In this document: piece by piece, positions 1-9,144 of the stretch
Position numbering within the stretch: the first letter of the stretch is position 1
How the letters are laid out: each line of letters begins with the position of its first letter
From: Paenalicyclobacillus ferrooxydans
GTDB lineage: Bacteria > Bacillota > Bacilli > Alicyclobacillales > Alicyclobacillaceae
DNA length: 64,000 nt
NCBI RefSeq assembly: GCF_001399675.1
Contig: NZ_LJCO01000052.1
Coordinates: 21,091-85,090 of the forward strand
Direction of reading: 5' to 3'
Translations under genes and position numbers: made by a program
Notes under the pieces: model-generated
Seen by the model: only the letters and a program-made list of their open reading frames with translations
Told to the model about the DNA's origin: nothing
Databases searched by the model: none

Positions 1-833
1 ACTGAACCCTGCACTGGGCTTTCAATTGCTGTGTCAATCCCAACGACTTGCCCTCGATCATTCAGGAGAGGGCCGCCGGAGTTGCCCGGATTCAAGGACG
101 CATCCGTCTGAACCAAGCCGCTCATCACCCGTCCACTCTGGGTTGGCATAGAGCGGTTGAGTCCGCTGACAATCCCCGCAGACACGCTGCCCGTCAGTTG
201 AAATGGGTTGCCGATGGCAATCACCATGTCCCCAGGGACAAGCGTCTTTGCCGTGCCGAGCGGCAGAGGCTGCACTCCTGAAGGCGGTGTGATGTGCACG
301 ATCGCGAGATCATCCATCGTGTCAGCCCCAACCACTTGTCCCTTGTAGTCTTTTCCTGCGAGCGTGACAGTGACGGTTTTCTGGCCGTTCACAACGTGCG
401 CGTTCGTAGCAATGTCGCCTTGGTTATTGATGAAGAACCCCGTGCCGATATCCTCTGACGGACCGCTGGTTTTGGAGTCGGTGACCGCTGTGATGGTCAC
501 AATGCTCGGAATCGACTGTTTATAAATCTGCGCAATAATACCGCTGTCAAGTGTAGGTGAAAGGTCTGTCGATGTTCCACCTGTCGACCCGCCAGACTGC
601 GGAGGGAGCGACTGCGCTGGAGAACTTGGTGCTCCTTGCGCCTCTGACCCTGCGGTTCCGGGTAGATTGCCGCTGAACCCGACGGTTGCCGAGTTCGAGT
701 GTGCAATCACGGCGCCGGTGCCAATGCCTAGACCATATACCAAGACGGCAACGCCAGCCCAGACAATCAGTCGATTGCCCTTTGGCCCTCGCGGCTGATC
801 CCAGCCTCCGTCCCCTCTCCACCGGTTCGCCAT
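1..833 (-). CDS. HtrA/DegP-like membrane-anchored serine protease (C-terminus cut by window edge)
   Basis: Trypsin-fold protease of the HtrA family, which degrades or chaperones misfolded proteins outside the membrane. Reading leftward from an ATG at 833, the 277 visible codons show a short cytoplasmic N-terminus, one membrane segment (about residues 21-43), a Ser/Gly/Pro-rich linker (50-95) and a chymotrypsin-like domain. The catalytic triad is visible: His146 in TNAHVV, Asp175 in DDLAIV and Ser252 in NPGNSGGPL. The expected C-terminal PDZ domain lies beyond the window. A GGGAGG-type ribosome site precedes the start. Single-TM HtrA proteins of Bacillus (HtrA, HtrB, YyxA) have this layout; which paralogue this is cannot be decided here. 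Confidence 0.93.
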   Translation of the reverse strand, partial: MANRWRGDGGWDQPRGPKGNRLIVWAGVAVLVYGLGIGTGAVIAHSNSATVGFSGNLPGTAGSEAQGAPSSPAQSLPPQSGGSTGGTSTDLSPTLDSGIIAQIYKQSIPSIVTITAVTDSKTSGPSEDIGTGFFINNQGDIATNAHVVNGQKTVTVTLAGKDYKGQVVGADTMDDLAIVHITPPSGVQPLPLGTAKTLVPGDMVIAIGNPFQLTGSVSAGIVSGLNRSMPTQSGRVMSGLVQTDASLNPGNSGGPLLNDRGQVVGIDTAIESPVQGS

Positions 834-909
834 AGATATCCCTCCCTGGTCACGTGAGAATCGTATTTTCTACAAGTTTGACCGTCCACAATGGAGTACA
901 AACCAGCTC

Positions 910-2907
910 TCAGGAATGAGCAAGCTGCTGTCCAACCCACTGATATGTCTCTTCATATTGTATCAGACTCTCTGCCGTACCGAGAGATTCATCTGTCAAT
1001 TCAAGCAGTTGCGATGCGGTCGTGTCGAAAAGGTTTGCAACGAGTACGCGGTAGTCGGACAAAAAAGTGCTCTGAAGCTCTGCCGCAAACTTTTTGGTGA
1101 CGTCTTCGACAGCCTCCATCACGACGGGAGACGCCGCCTCAATCATTTCCTTTTGTCCGCCTTCCTCAAAGAATTGGCGCGGATTGGAAAAAAATTTGAA
1201 GAACGGCCTGACAATTTCGCCCTCAAGATTGGCTCGATCCGGCAGTCCAACGTGATCGTCCCAAGGCATCTCTCTGACCTCGAGTGCCCCCGGCACGAGT
1301 CCATCAATCGTATCCTGCAACTCCGTTCGCTGCCGCTCGAGCGTGCTTGACACCTGGGCCTGCATGCGCAGGGAGAGCGTTCGAATCTCCGCTTCAATCT
1401 GGCGGTTTACGGCCTCCATTAAATCTGCAGCTGCCTGTTGGAGAGATTGTCTTGCATTACCTCGGGCCTTGAACAGACTGGGATGAAAGGATTCACGAAA
1501 CAGGGCGGAAAGGTTCATGCGGATCCGCTGCCCGATGTGAAAGACGAGCTCGGTCCACTCCGAGACGAGTACCTGTTCTTGCTCCGCAGACCCGTTCTGT
1601 GCCGCAGCAGCAAGTCTGCGAAGTTCATCCGCCAGCTTCTGCTGCTGGTGTTCACGTTCGCGCCGCATTGAGTCGTCTTGCGCCTGCAGCTCGCGCAGAT
1701 GTGAAACGCGACCGGCGAGTGCCTGGTGAAGACTTCGAAACTGTGCGTCTACAGTGCCAAGCGCCAGTTCGTATGCCTTGTCATTCAAGTAGGCGGACAG
1801 CTCTTGCTGCAGCTTCAGGATCCCTGATTCTCTAAGGATATCCGCCGCGTCTGGCAAGGGCTCATCCGCTTCCATCCGCAGCCGCTGACGAATCAGCGCT
1901 TCAAGCTCCGGAGACGGGTCGCCGTCGAGGAGACGCCTGGCTGCCATTGCTGTCTGACTCGACACAGTGTAGATTCGCGGGTCAGGTATGCCGATCCGTT
2001 TGGTTTCCTCTGTGACGCGATTTTGGACAGCAATCAGTTCTTCTTCACTGGCAGCAAGGTCAACTGCATTGATGACGACAAACAGCTTGTTCACGCCCGC
2101 AATGTTCTGCACTTGTGCAAGCTGGGACAAAAAGTTCTGATCCGCTCTCGCAAATGCATGCGTGTAATAGAGAACAAATACAACAGCGTCCGCGTGGCGC
2201 ATGTAATCAAATGCGACATCTGTGTGACGACGGTGGATGGAGTCCACCCCTGGCGTATCGACGAGAACCATGCCTTCATCGAGGATATCCATCCCGACGT
2301 AGACATTGACTCTGTGCAGATAGCAGGCAATCGACTCATCCGCAGTCAAGGCTTCGAGCTCAGTCAATGGATACTCAAGGTCCTGTCCGAGTTTCGAAGA
2401 CATCTGTTCGTAACCGGCTGCGGCAGCGCGCAGAAATGATACATGACGACGGGCACCCGCGGGAAAATCGGCTGACTTTAACTGTCCAGCCTTCTTTACA
2501 GCATCTCCAAGGTCTTTTGCCTGCACGTGCAGATAACGGAGTGCTCTGTAAACATCCTCCCACATCTCTGCTTCCGATTTGGTTCTTACTTTTGCATACG
2601 ACTTATCCGCCTCAGTCGGTCGGATCTCGGTAATGGTCGCCGTAGTCGGGTGCGGAGACACAGTGAGGACATTCTGTCCAAGAAACGCATTAATGAGCGA
2701 GGACTTACCGGCAGAAAAAGCACCGAAAACGGCAACGACTCGCCTCGGATCCGATAAACGTTCCGCCAAGTCACGCAGCGGTTTGAGAGACGGCGGGTCT
2801 TTTAAGACCGACAGCCGTTTGACTGCTTCATTTACCTTTGTGCTGAGTTGTAAGACTTGTTGCTGCTCCACTCGGATTTCCCTCTCTTTAGCAGGCTCCT
2901 GAATCAA
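910..2907 (-). CDS. Dynamin-like GTPase, second of a tandem pair
   Basis: Bacterial dynamin-family large GTPase of 665 residues. These proteins bind and fuse or remodel membranes. G1 is GAFSAGKSS at residues 62-70, G2 is the PTT at about 87-89, G3 is DTPG at 217-220, and G4 is NAVD at 280-283. A long helical region follows, as expected for the stalk. The TTG start at 2907 overlaps the stop of the upstream dynamin gene (TTGA, 4 bp), so the two are translationally coupled. Lengths of 508 and 665 residues sum to about the size of the two-module DynA (YpbR) of Bacillus subtilis, so this looks like the second DynA module as a separate gene. Confidence 0.88.
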   Translation of the reverse strand: MIQEPAKEREIRVEQQQVLQLSTKVNEAVKRLSVLKDPPSLKPLRDLAERLSDPRRVVAVFGAFSAGKSSLINAFLGQNVLTVSPHPTTATITEIRPTEADKSYAKVRTKSEAEMWEDVYRALRYLHVQAKDLGDAVKKAGQLKSADFPAGARRHVSFLRAAAAGYEQMSSKLGQDLEYPLTELEALTADESIACYLHRVNVYVGMDILDEGMVLVDTPGVDSIHRRHTDVAFDYMRHADAVVFVLYYTHAFARADQNFLSQLAQVQNIAGVNKLFVVINAVDLAASEEELIAVQNRVTEETKRIGIPDPRIYTVSSQTAMAARRLLDGDPSPELEALIRQRLRMEADEPLPDAADILRESGILKLQQELSAYLNDKAYELALGTVDAQFRSLHQALAGRVSHLRELQAQDDSMRREREHQQQKLADELRRLAAAAQNGSAEQEQVLVSEWTELVFHIGQRIRMNLSALFRESFHPSLFKARGNARQSLQQAAADLMEAVNRQIEAEIRTLSLRMQAQVSSTLERQRTELQDTIDGLVPGALEVREMPWDDHVGLPDRANLEGEIVRPFFKFFSNPRQFFEEGGQKEMIEAASPVVMEAVEDVTKKFAAELQSTFLSDYRVLVANLFDTTASQLLELTDESLGTAESLIQYEETYQWVGQQLAHS

Positions 2908-4430
2908 GCTTGTGCGCCCTGATTGAGTTGGCTCATATAGGTTTCAAGGAGTTCTTCCTCTTGTTGATGCAGATTCTGCCAATTGACCAGCGCATCGCGA
3001 TGTGTTTTCACGTCAGAAATCTGTTGTAGACGCTCTTGTTCATCACTGTGAAACTTCGCGAGCATCTGCTCGAGCCAAGGTGCAATCAGTTCGTTCAGTT
3101 TTACACGAACCAAGGTCTTCACCCGCGACACAACATCCTTCACGTACTGGTACGGGTATTGTGCTGATTCCAAAGCACCCTGATGAACCGCTGTATAGAA
3201 GAGTTCAGTCGGAATCTCCATATCCAATGCATCCAGGTCAGTGACAAAACTCTCGTCGGCGAAATCACTCCCGTAGACGAACGACCGAATTTCCCGCTGC
3301 AAGGGCCAGACGAGACTCTGACGCAAGTGGTCCTGAAGTTGTTTATGAAAGCCCTGAAGACGCCGTTGCTGCTCTTCTTCCGTCTTCTTCTTGGCGTTCA
3401 TCCACCCGACTTTAAACCCTTTGCGCAGGCTCTCGACGAAATGGCGCCCGAGTTCAGTGGTGTCATACGGGGCGATTTGACCGAGATCGATAGACCGGTG
3501 AAAACCTTGTGCAGCAGCCTCGTATGCATCGCGAATGGCGTGCTCGCGCTGGTTTGCCTCCGCTTCAAGCGCGTCAATCTTGGCATTTAAATCATCCAGC
3601 CATTCCACAGCTTCCTGACGGTCTAAGGGAACCTCTCCAAACTCGTCCTGAAGCTGTTGTTCCGCCTGCCAAATCTCATCTGCATATCGTTCAGCCACCG
3701 CATCTCTGACAATGGCGTTTGTATTGTTCAGGATACCTTGTGCAATGACGTTGTGCGCATCTCTCGACAGGTCTGTCAAATAGCCCCGGAATGCATCCAG
3801 TTGGCTGAGCGGCGTCTCCCGGACAGCGGTGTAGAAAAGTTTGTCATAAGAGATGCCGTAATCCTCGAGCGCAGTCTCAACACGCCGCGAAAACGAGTTA
3901 AAACTGAGTTCAAACTCAAGATGTTTATCGATCTGATGAACCACCACAATCAATCGTACCCCGCGCTGGCAGAGGACACGTGCAAACTCCAGGTTTTCCT
4001 CGGACTCCACGTGTTGATAATCGACGACCAGGCAGACCACATCTGCAAGGTGCAGTGCCGCTTCGGTGGCCTCTTGGTGTGCCTCGTCCGTCGAGTCGAT
4101 GCCAGGGGTATCCATCAGAAGAATGCGTCCGGTACCAGTATCCCATAACACTTCCTGAATCGCGGCGGTGGTCGGTATGGCACCGGTTGCCGCAACTCTG
4201 TCTCCAACGAGAGCATTAATCAGACTTGACTTACCAGCTGAGAAGAGACCGCACAAGGCAATTCGAACGGTGTCTTGGCTGCTCTCCAGGCGCTCTCGCA
4301 AATCTTGTATTCTCCCTGCGGCTTCATGCTCTCCATCCGAATCAAGAGACACTGCCAATCTTGCCAGGCCGTCTGAATAGATAGAGTCTATTTTCACTGT
4401 TTCTTGTATCCCGCTCTCTCGTGATGTCAT
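2904..4430 (-). CDS. Dynamin-like GTPase, first of a tandem pair
   Basis: Dynamin-family GTPase of 508 residues. The P-loop is GLFSAGKSSL at residues 61-70, the PTT switch at about 86-88, and DTPG at 107-110. The G4 position reads HQID instead of the usual N/TKxD, so guanine specificity could be weaker than in its partner. G2 and G3 are about 20 residues apart, whereas the partner has about 130 residues between them; the two GTPase modules are therefore not recent duplicates. The rest is mostly charged helix. The gene overlaps the next by 4 bp. The likely role is in membrane fusion or membrane-stress tolerance as a hetero-oligomer with the downstream protein. Confidence 0.87.
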   Translation of the reverse strand: MTSRESGIQETVKIDSIYSDGLARLAVSLDSDGEHEAAGRIQDLRERLESSQDTVRIALCGLFSAGKSSLINALVGDRVAATGAIPTTAAIQEVLWDTGTGRILLMDTPGIDSTDEAHQEATEAALHLADVVCLVVDYQHVESEENLEFARVLCQRGVRLIVVVHQIDKHLEFELSFNSFSRRVETALEDYGISYDKLFYTAVRETPLSQLDAFRGYLTDLSRDAHNVIAQGILNNTNAIVRDAVAERYADEIWQAEQQLQDEFGEVPLDRQEAVEWLDDLNAKIDALEAEANQREHAIRDAYEAAAQGFHRSIDLGQIAPYDTTELGRHFVESLRKGFKVGWMNAKKKTEEEQQRRLQGFHKQLQDHLRQSLVWPLQREIRSFVYGSDFADESFVTDLDALDMEIPTELFYTAVHQGALESAQYPYQYVKDVVSRVKTLVRVKLNELIAPWLEQMLAKFHSDEQERLQQISDVKTHRDALVNWQNLHQQEEELLETYMSQLNQGAQA

Positions 4431-4658
4431 GGAGCCCGACCTTTCTCTGTCAAGTTCAAACGGACCAGTTCAAGTAGACCAGCCGCTTTGCCACAACGCC
4501 TCTACGTTAACACAAGCATGCCGACGCGTCACTTCAAATATGCTTGTCAAACGATAGATGGCACCGGATCGGCAAGGGAATCACTGTACATGTTAGAATG
4601 GGACATGACGTTGGCAAATGCTCCAGCCATGACCATCGGTTGAAGGGAGAACGATTGC

Positions 4659-5747
4659 ATGACGAAAGAAGGAACTGAGTTGAGTTCAAATACACAAAAA
4701 CCAACCTATCTCAAAGAACTTCAAACCTTGTTGGTACGGTTACTAGATACTCCGAGCCCGACCGGCGACACTCGGGAAATTATTCAGCTGCTTGAACGGG
4801 AATGCGAGTCCTGCGGCTTAACGACGAGACGCAACCGTAAAGGCGGTCTGCTGATTGACTTGCCCGGACGGGACACCACCAAACGTCGCTTTATCACTGC
4901 ACATGTCGATACCCTCGGTGCAATGGTCAAAGAGATCCTGCCCAGTGGACGGCTTCGTCTGCATAAGATCGGCGGTTATGCCTGGAACACGGTTGAAGGT
5001 GAATACTGTGGTGTCAAGACCCAGGATGGTGCAGTCATCACGGGTACAGTCATCCTCCACAACACGTCGGTACACGTCAACGGAGAGGTTGAAAAGACCG
5101 CTCGCAACAATGACAACATTGAAGTTGTCCTTGATGCGAAAGTGAGTACTGCAGAGGAAGCCCAAGCACTCGGCGTGTCGGTCGGGGACTTTGTGTACTG
5201 GGACCCACGTATTCAAGTGACCGAAAGCGGCTTTATCAAGAGCCGCCACCTCGATGACAAGGCTAGCGTGGCGATTGTCCTGCAGTTACTGCGCGAACTC
5301 ACCGCAAGTAAGACAACGCTTCCGTATAACGTTACAGTCCTTATCAGCAACAATGAAGAGATTGGATACGGCGGCAATTCCAACGTGCCCGATGACACAG
5401 TGGAATACCTCGCAGTCGACATGGGGGCGATTGGCGACGGACAAACCACGGATGAGTACTGCGTGTCCATCTGCGCCAAGGATGGTTCAGGTCCGTACCA
5501 TCTTGGACTCCGTCAGCATCTGGTGGAACTTGCAAAAGCCAACAACCTGTACTACAAGGTCGATATCTACCCGAACTACAGTTCTGATGCGTCTGCCGCC
5601 ATCCGCGCTGGCAGCGATATCGTGCACGGCCTAATTGGGCCGGGGGTCGCGAACTCTCATGCATACGAGCGCTCGCATCTCGAAGCACTCGAGAACACGT
5701 ATCAACTGCTGTACGCTTACTTATTATCTGAGACCCTTCAGGCATAA
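4659..5747 (+). CDS. M42 family metallo-aminopeptidase
   Basis: Zinc- or cobalt-dependent aminopeptidase of family M42 (YsdC/FrvX/CelM relatives), 362 residues, the usual length. Metal-site motifs are in the expected order: AHVDTLG (His and Asp), LDDKASV (bridging Asp), NNEEIGYGGN (catalytic and ligand Glu), VDMGAIG (Asp ligand) and SHAYERSH near the C-terminus (His ligand). Such enzymes form tetrahedral dodecamers that trim peptides in the cytoplasm. The ATG is preceded by GAAGGGAG with normal spacing. It is transcribed divergently from the dynamin pair across 228 bp. Many M42 proteins carry old cellulase names; that activity is not supported here. Confidence 0.92.
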   Translation: MTKEGTELSSNTQKPTYLKELQTLLVRLLDTPSPTGDTREIIQLLERECESCGLTTRRNRKGGLLIDLPGRDTTKRRFITAHVDTLGAMVKEILPSGRLRLHKIGGYAWNTVEGEYCGVKTQDGAVITGTVILHNTSVHVNGEVEKTARNNDNIEVVLDAKVSTAEEAQALGVSVGDFVYWDPRIQVTESGFIKSRHLDDKASVAIVLQLLRELTASKTTLPYNVTVLISNNEEIGYGGNSNVPDDTVEYLAVDMGAIGDGQTTDEYCVSICAKDGSGPYHLGLRQHLVELAKANNLYYKVDIYPNYSSDASAAIRAGSDIVHGLIGPGVANSHAYERSHLEALENTYQLLYAYLLSETLQA

Positions 5748-5847
5748 GCAGCAAACAACTTCCGCCTACGCCTATGACACTTGTCTCACCATCCGACCGC
5801 TCCCTGTCATAAACTACAGCAGAGAGATACGGTTGGAGGTGACTCAA

Positions 5848-6177
5848 GTGCAATTGGATACGGTTTTAAAAGTTGGGTCGTTGGCCTTCAGCGTGGCCCA
5901 GGACGACCACGTTCGGGAACTGTTTTCCATGGTGCACAAGGGAGCGCGACGGCGTGGATTGATTGGTGTGATGCCTCCCCCGCAGTCACAAGCTGGGGCA
6001 CCGAAGCCGGCGAGCGCACCTGCGAAAAAGCCAGAAGCCCCCATTCCCTTCGCGCCAGAGCCAAAACCCGCAGCTCCAGTTGCTTCCGGGGCTGACTTAA
6101 GCAAACTGCTGAACGGCCAAAATGCAAAGAAACTCCTTGGCGTTGCAGGTCAGATTGGCCAAATGTTAATGAAATAA
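5848..6177 (+). CDS. Small Pro/Ala-rich protein of unknown function
   Basis: I do not recognise this 109-residue protein. The GTG start at 5848 is chosen because GGAGGT lies 7 bases upstream; a longer open frame to 5635 overlaps the peptidase gene and lacks a site. The N-terminal 45 residues look folded and end in a basic KGARRRGL stretch. Residues 48-83 are a Pro/Ala/Lys linker, and the last 25 residues could form an amphipathic helix. There is no signal peptide or membrane segment. It follows the M42 gene in the same direction by 100 bp. Confidence 0.7.
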   Translation: MQLDTVLKVGSLAFSVAQDDHVRELFSMVHKGARRRGLIGVMPPPQSQAGAPKPASAPAKKPEAPIPFAPEPKPAAPVASGADLSKLLNGQNAKKLLGVAGQIGQMLMK

Positions 6178-6279
6178 GGAAAAGCAAACTCGGCACGCGG
6201 AGAACCCGCATGCCGGTCTACATATTCTCCTATACTAAGCGTATGATATTCGTTCTGACAGGATTGTCTGACTGGAGTC

Positions 6280-7377
6280 ATGTCATTATTCGATCCATGT
6301 AACGACCAGGAGGTGCAACTACTGACCGACAGCCCTAAGACACCCGCACAGTTCTTGGTCAGATTGTTTCGCGATGTGCTCCCGATTGCTCGACAAGAGA
6401 TTGAACGCTGGACAAGCCTGGCGAACGAAATACCGGATGAGACACTGCGCACCCAGGCTCTCGCGAGTCTGCAATCCAAACGGTTTCATGCCGATGGAGG
6501 CTGCGTGTACGCAGCAGTGAACCCACTGTTCACAGACTCGTTGGTTCGGCTGATTGTAGCCCTGCAGACCATCAGTGATTACCTCGATAACCTCTGTGAC
6601 CGCTGCGAGTCATTAGACGGGGCCGATTTTGATTGTCTTCACAATGCGATGCGGGAAGCCGTCCGTCCTGAAGCAGCGCATTCGCAGTACTACGCTCTGC
6701 GCGGAAATCCGAGCGACGGCGCGTATCTTGATACACTCGTCAGCACCTGTCAGGAAGAAGTCCGACAACTCCGGGGCTACGCCAGTGTGAGGCCATACGT
6801 TGAGTGGTTGGTTGAGCGGTACTGTGAGCTGCAGGTACACAAGCACATTGAACCGAGTGAACGGACAGCCACCCTCATGGCATGGTCGACTCCATACGAG
6901 AAAACCTATCCGGACATTCACTGGTGGGAGTTTGCGGCTGCTTCAGGGTCAACACTCGGGATGTTTGCGATGTTCCTTGCAGCCACTGAAGACGTAGATG
7001 AGTTAACGGCAGAAAAGATGTTTCAAGCCTATTTTCCGTGGATTGGCGGTCTGCATATCCTTCTCGATTACCTCATCGATCTGGATGAAGATGACGTTGC
7101 AGGTGACTACAATTTCGTGCAATGTTATCCTCAGAAGGATTACGCGCGCGCGCGAATTAAGTGGTTCGTGGAACAGAGTCTCGGCCATGTGGAGTCCCTG
7201 ATTCCGCGCCCGCGTATTCACCGTGAGGTTGTACGCGGACTGCTCGGAATGTACTTGTCAGATGGAAAGGTCAAGCGACAACCGGATGTAAGACCTACCC
7301 GACGCCTCGTACTTGACTCCGGACCAACCACTTGGATGTACTTCGGCGCCTGCGTGCTGTACCGCAAGATTCGTTAA
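6280..7377 (+). CDS. Tetraprenyl-beta-curcumene synthase-like protein (YtpB/DUF2600)
   Basis: Member of the DUF2600 family, whose Bacillus subtilis member YtpB cyclises tetraprenyl diphosphate to tetraprenyl-beta-curcumene, an intermediate of C35 sesquarterpenes found in spore-formers. The protein is all-helical, has the family hallmark QSKRFHADGG near residue 70, and carries an acidic DYLIDLDEDD stretch near residue 265. It lacks a canonical DDxxD motif, as is known for this family. The start is uncertain. ATG 6280 has a poor ribosome site, while a perfect AGGAGGTG at 6308-6315 sits 6 bases before a CTG at 6322, giving a protein beginning with TDSPKTPAQF. A downstream small membrane protein follows within 16 bp. 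Confidence 0.85.
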   Translation: MSLFDPCNDQEVQLLTDSPKTPAQFLVRLFRDVLPIARQEIERWTSLANEIPDETLRTQALASLQSKRFHADGGCVYAAVNPLFTDSLVRLIVALQTISDYLDNLCDRCESLDGADFDCLHNAMREAVRPEAAHSQYYALRGNPSDGAYLDTLVSTCQEEVRQLRGYASVRPYVEWLVERYCELQVHKHIEPSERTATLMAWSTPYEKTYPDIHWWEFAAASGSTLGMFAMFLAATEDVDELTAEKMFQAYFPWIGGLHILLDYLIDLDEDDVAGDYNFVQCYPQKDYARARIKWFVEQSLGHVESLIPRPRIHREVVRGLLGMYLSDGKVKRQPDVRPTRRLVLDSGPTTWMYFGACVLYRKIR

Positions 7378-7392
7378 GAGAGGGAGCCAACC

Positions 7393-7815
7393 GTGCCGAC
7401 CATACTCGTGCCTTTGATTGTCGTGCATGTGACAGCAGTGCTGTCCAAGTTTTCCTTGTTCTTTGCCATTCCAAGACTAAAGAGCGTGGAAGCGGTCAAG
7501 TCGTTCCTTGCCAAATACCGACCCTTTGAACGAACCGCTGACTGGATTCTCTGGATTACAGGGGCATTCCTTATCTATTTCAGCAGTTGGCAGCTATTGC
7601 GGCAAACATGGATGATTGTGTCATTGGCTCTCTACCTGCTGGTGTTCATCAGCATTCGGTTTGCCCTGACCGGGTATCTCCGAAAAATTGCCGACAGTAA
7701 GAAGCTATACGCGCACGACGAACTGAAACGACTGCGTACGAACAATTGGTGCGTGAGTATCATTGCTGTTGTTTTACTTGGGATTATCGCCTATCTGATG
7801 ATGGTCAAGCCGTAA
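7393..7815 (+). CDS. Four-helix integral membrane protein of unknown function
   Basis: The 140-residue protein has four hydrophobic segments (about residues 3-25, 48-67, 73-95 and 118-137) separated by short basic loops, with a conserved-looking basic turn RKIADSKKLY. Size and pattern recall DUF2269/CopD-like small membrane proteins, but I cannot assign it firmly. The GTG start has GGGAG upstream and lies 15 bp after the terpene synthase stop, so the two are probably co-transcribed. A role near prenyl-lipid metabolism is only a guess from that position. Confidence 0.75.
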   Translation: MPTILVPLIVVHVTAVLSKFSLFFAIPRLKSVEAVKSFLAKYRPFERTADWILWITGAFLIYFSSWQLLRQTWMIVSLALYLLVFISIRFALTGYLRKIADSKKLYAHDELKRLRTNNWCVSIIAVVLLGIIAYLMMVKP

Positions 7816-7925
7816 GGCGTCGGCGGGGCGCCCGCCCCGCACGACTGCGCAACAGAGCCACGGGCCCTGAAAGACATGGGGCACGGCGACACATGACCAC
7901 CGGCCCCCGACGGTTGAGGTCCTGT

Positions 7926-8303
7926 CTAGTCCTCAACGTTTGTTCTCGACCGGTCAAACCGCGTACTGACACGCTGGAAGATACCAGGTACGGGGGCACT
8001 CGGCTTGGAAACCTCGACTACGATACGATTGAGCTGTGAGAACTGCTTGAACAGGGCATCACAGATTCGCCCAGCGACAGTCTCTATCAGATTTGCAGGG
8101 GTACCCTCAACGATTGTGCGCACAACTTCATACGCTGCACCGTAGTCAACGGTGTCGAGTACTGAATCGGAAGCCGCTGCAGGTGCAAGGTCAAGATACA
8201 ATTCAAGATCGACCGTAAAGCGCGACCCAAGCTTCTTCTCCTCTGCGAACACACCGTGGTATCCGTAAAATACCATGCCTTCAATTCGAATTTGGTCCAA
8301 CAT
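7926..8303 (-). CDS. folB: Dihydroneopterin aldolase
   Basis: FolB converts 7,8-dihydroneopterin to 6-hydroxymethyl-dihydropterin and glycolaldehyde in folate synthesis. The 125-residue protein shows the family pattern: MLDQIRIEGMVFYGYHGVF at the N-terminus with the YHG motif, VDYGAAYEVV, the active-site Glu in LIETVAGRI, and VVEVSKPSAPVPG near the end. The start at 8303 is set by GGAGGG a few bases upstream; a longer frame to 8342 lacks a site. The gene stands alone, away from folP/folK. GTP cyclohydrolase I (folE) lies 10 kb away on the other strand. Confidence 0.93.
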   Translation of the reverse strand: MLDQIRIEGMVFYGYHGVFAEEKKLGSRFTVDLELYLDLAPAAASDSVLDTVDYGAAYEVVRTIVEGTPANLIETVAGRICDALFKQFSQLNRIVVEVSKPSAPVPGIFQRVSTRFDRSRTNVED

Positions 8304-8493
8304 GAAAACCCTCCAACATCCAAAATTGCGGCAAATTTGCACTCAATCTGTCATGGATAGCTTACACGGACAGGCCCATTTTAAATTCCTTCAGACTGCA
8401 TCGTACCGAAAGGCGCGCAAAAGGTCTAGCGCCAAACAGAAAGTATATGTAGAATAAAATTAATGTTTCGACTTCTTTGAGGAGGTAGGTTAT

Positions 8494-8949
8494 ATGCCCG
8501 ATCATACATCAGTCTATCTACGCGCCGTCGGCACCTATCAAAACAGCGAACACGGCAGCTATTCCTTGCAGACGGAATCATTACATATAGACCATCTTGC
8601 AACCATGCTTGATGATTCAACCCAATCCACATCTCCGGAAGAACTGCTGCTGTCGGCGGCAGCCGGTTGTTACCTCATCACCCTCAAGACGCTTTTGGTA
8701 AACCGTGAAGTTGCATTCACATCCATCGAACTCAACTCTGAAGGCCACGTCATCAACGACGGTGGATTACGTTTTGATTCCATCGTCCACCGACCGGCCA
8801 TTCTGCTTGAACACCCCGCAGATGAGGCAGAACTTCGGGTTCTCGCCGCACACGCAGAACACACCTGTATGGTTTCCTGTGCTATTCGCGGAAATGTAGC
8901 CGTTTCTGTAGAACCCACAATCCTCGTCCAAACAGCCCACAGTTCGTAA
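8494..8949 (+). CDS. OsmC/Ohr family protein
   Basis: 151-residue member of the OsmC/Ohr superfamily, thiol peroxidases that reduce organic hydroperoxides. Visible hallmarks are SPEELLLSAAAGC with the first conserved Cys and, near the C-terminus, HTCMVSCAIRGNV with the second. Cysteines occur in AAGC, TCMVSC and nearby, so the exact resolving residue is not fixed. The sequence resembles the SACOL1771-type subgroup more than classic Ohr. A strong GAGGAGG site precedes the ATG. Monocistronic between leftward genes. Confidence 0.85.
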   Translation: MPDHTSVYLRAVGTYQNSEHGSYSLQTESLHIDHLATMLDDSTQSTSPEELLLSAAAGCYLITLKTLLVNREVAFTSIELNSEGHVINDGGLRFDSIVHRPAILLEHPADEAELRVLAAHAEHTCMVSCAIRGNVAVSVEPTILVQTAHSS

Positions 8950-9144
8950 GCAAAGGACATACGAGTCGCCGTTCATTTCGTGCATCAGCCACTGCTGCGT
9001 CCAGTAGCGGCGTCCTCGGTGTGTCCCCGTAACACTGCTTCGCATCAGACAGTGTTCATTCAGACACGTTTATGCAGACAGCCTTCATGAGAAGGGGTGT
9101 CGACGCAATGGAGTCGACAAGGCGAAGTCGCCAGACTCGGCGGT

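Noticed and set aside
5635..5847. Longer N-terminus for the small Pro/Ala-rich protein
   Set aside because: It would overlap the M42 gene by more than 100 bp and lacks a ribosome site; GTG 5848 has GGAGGT.
7825..7850. GC-rich inverted repeat after the small membrane protein as terminator
   Set aside because: Stem is short and there is no T-rich tract on either strand.
8767..9045. Cys-rich leftward frame opposite the OsmC-like gene
   Set aside because: It is antisense to the well-supported OsmC-like coding region; the cysteines are chance.
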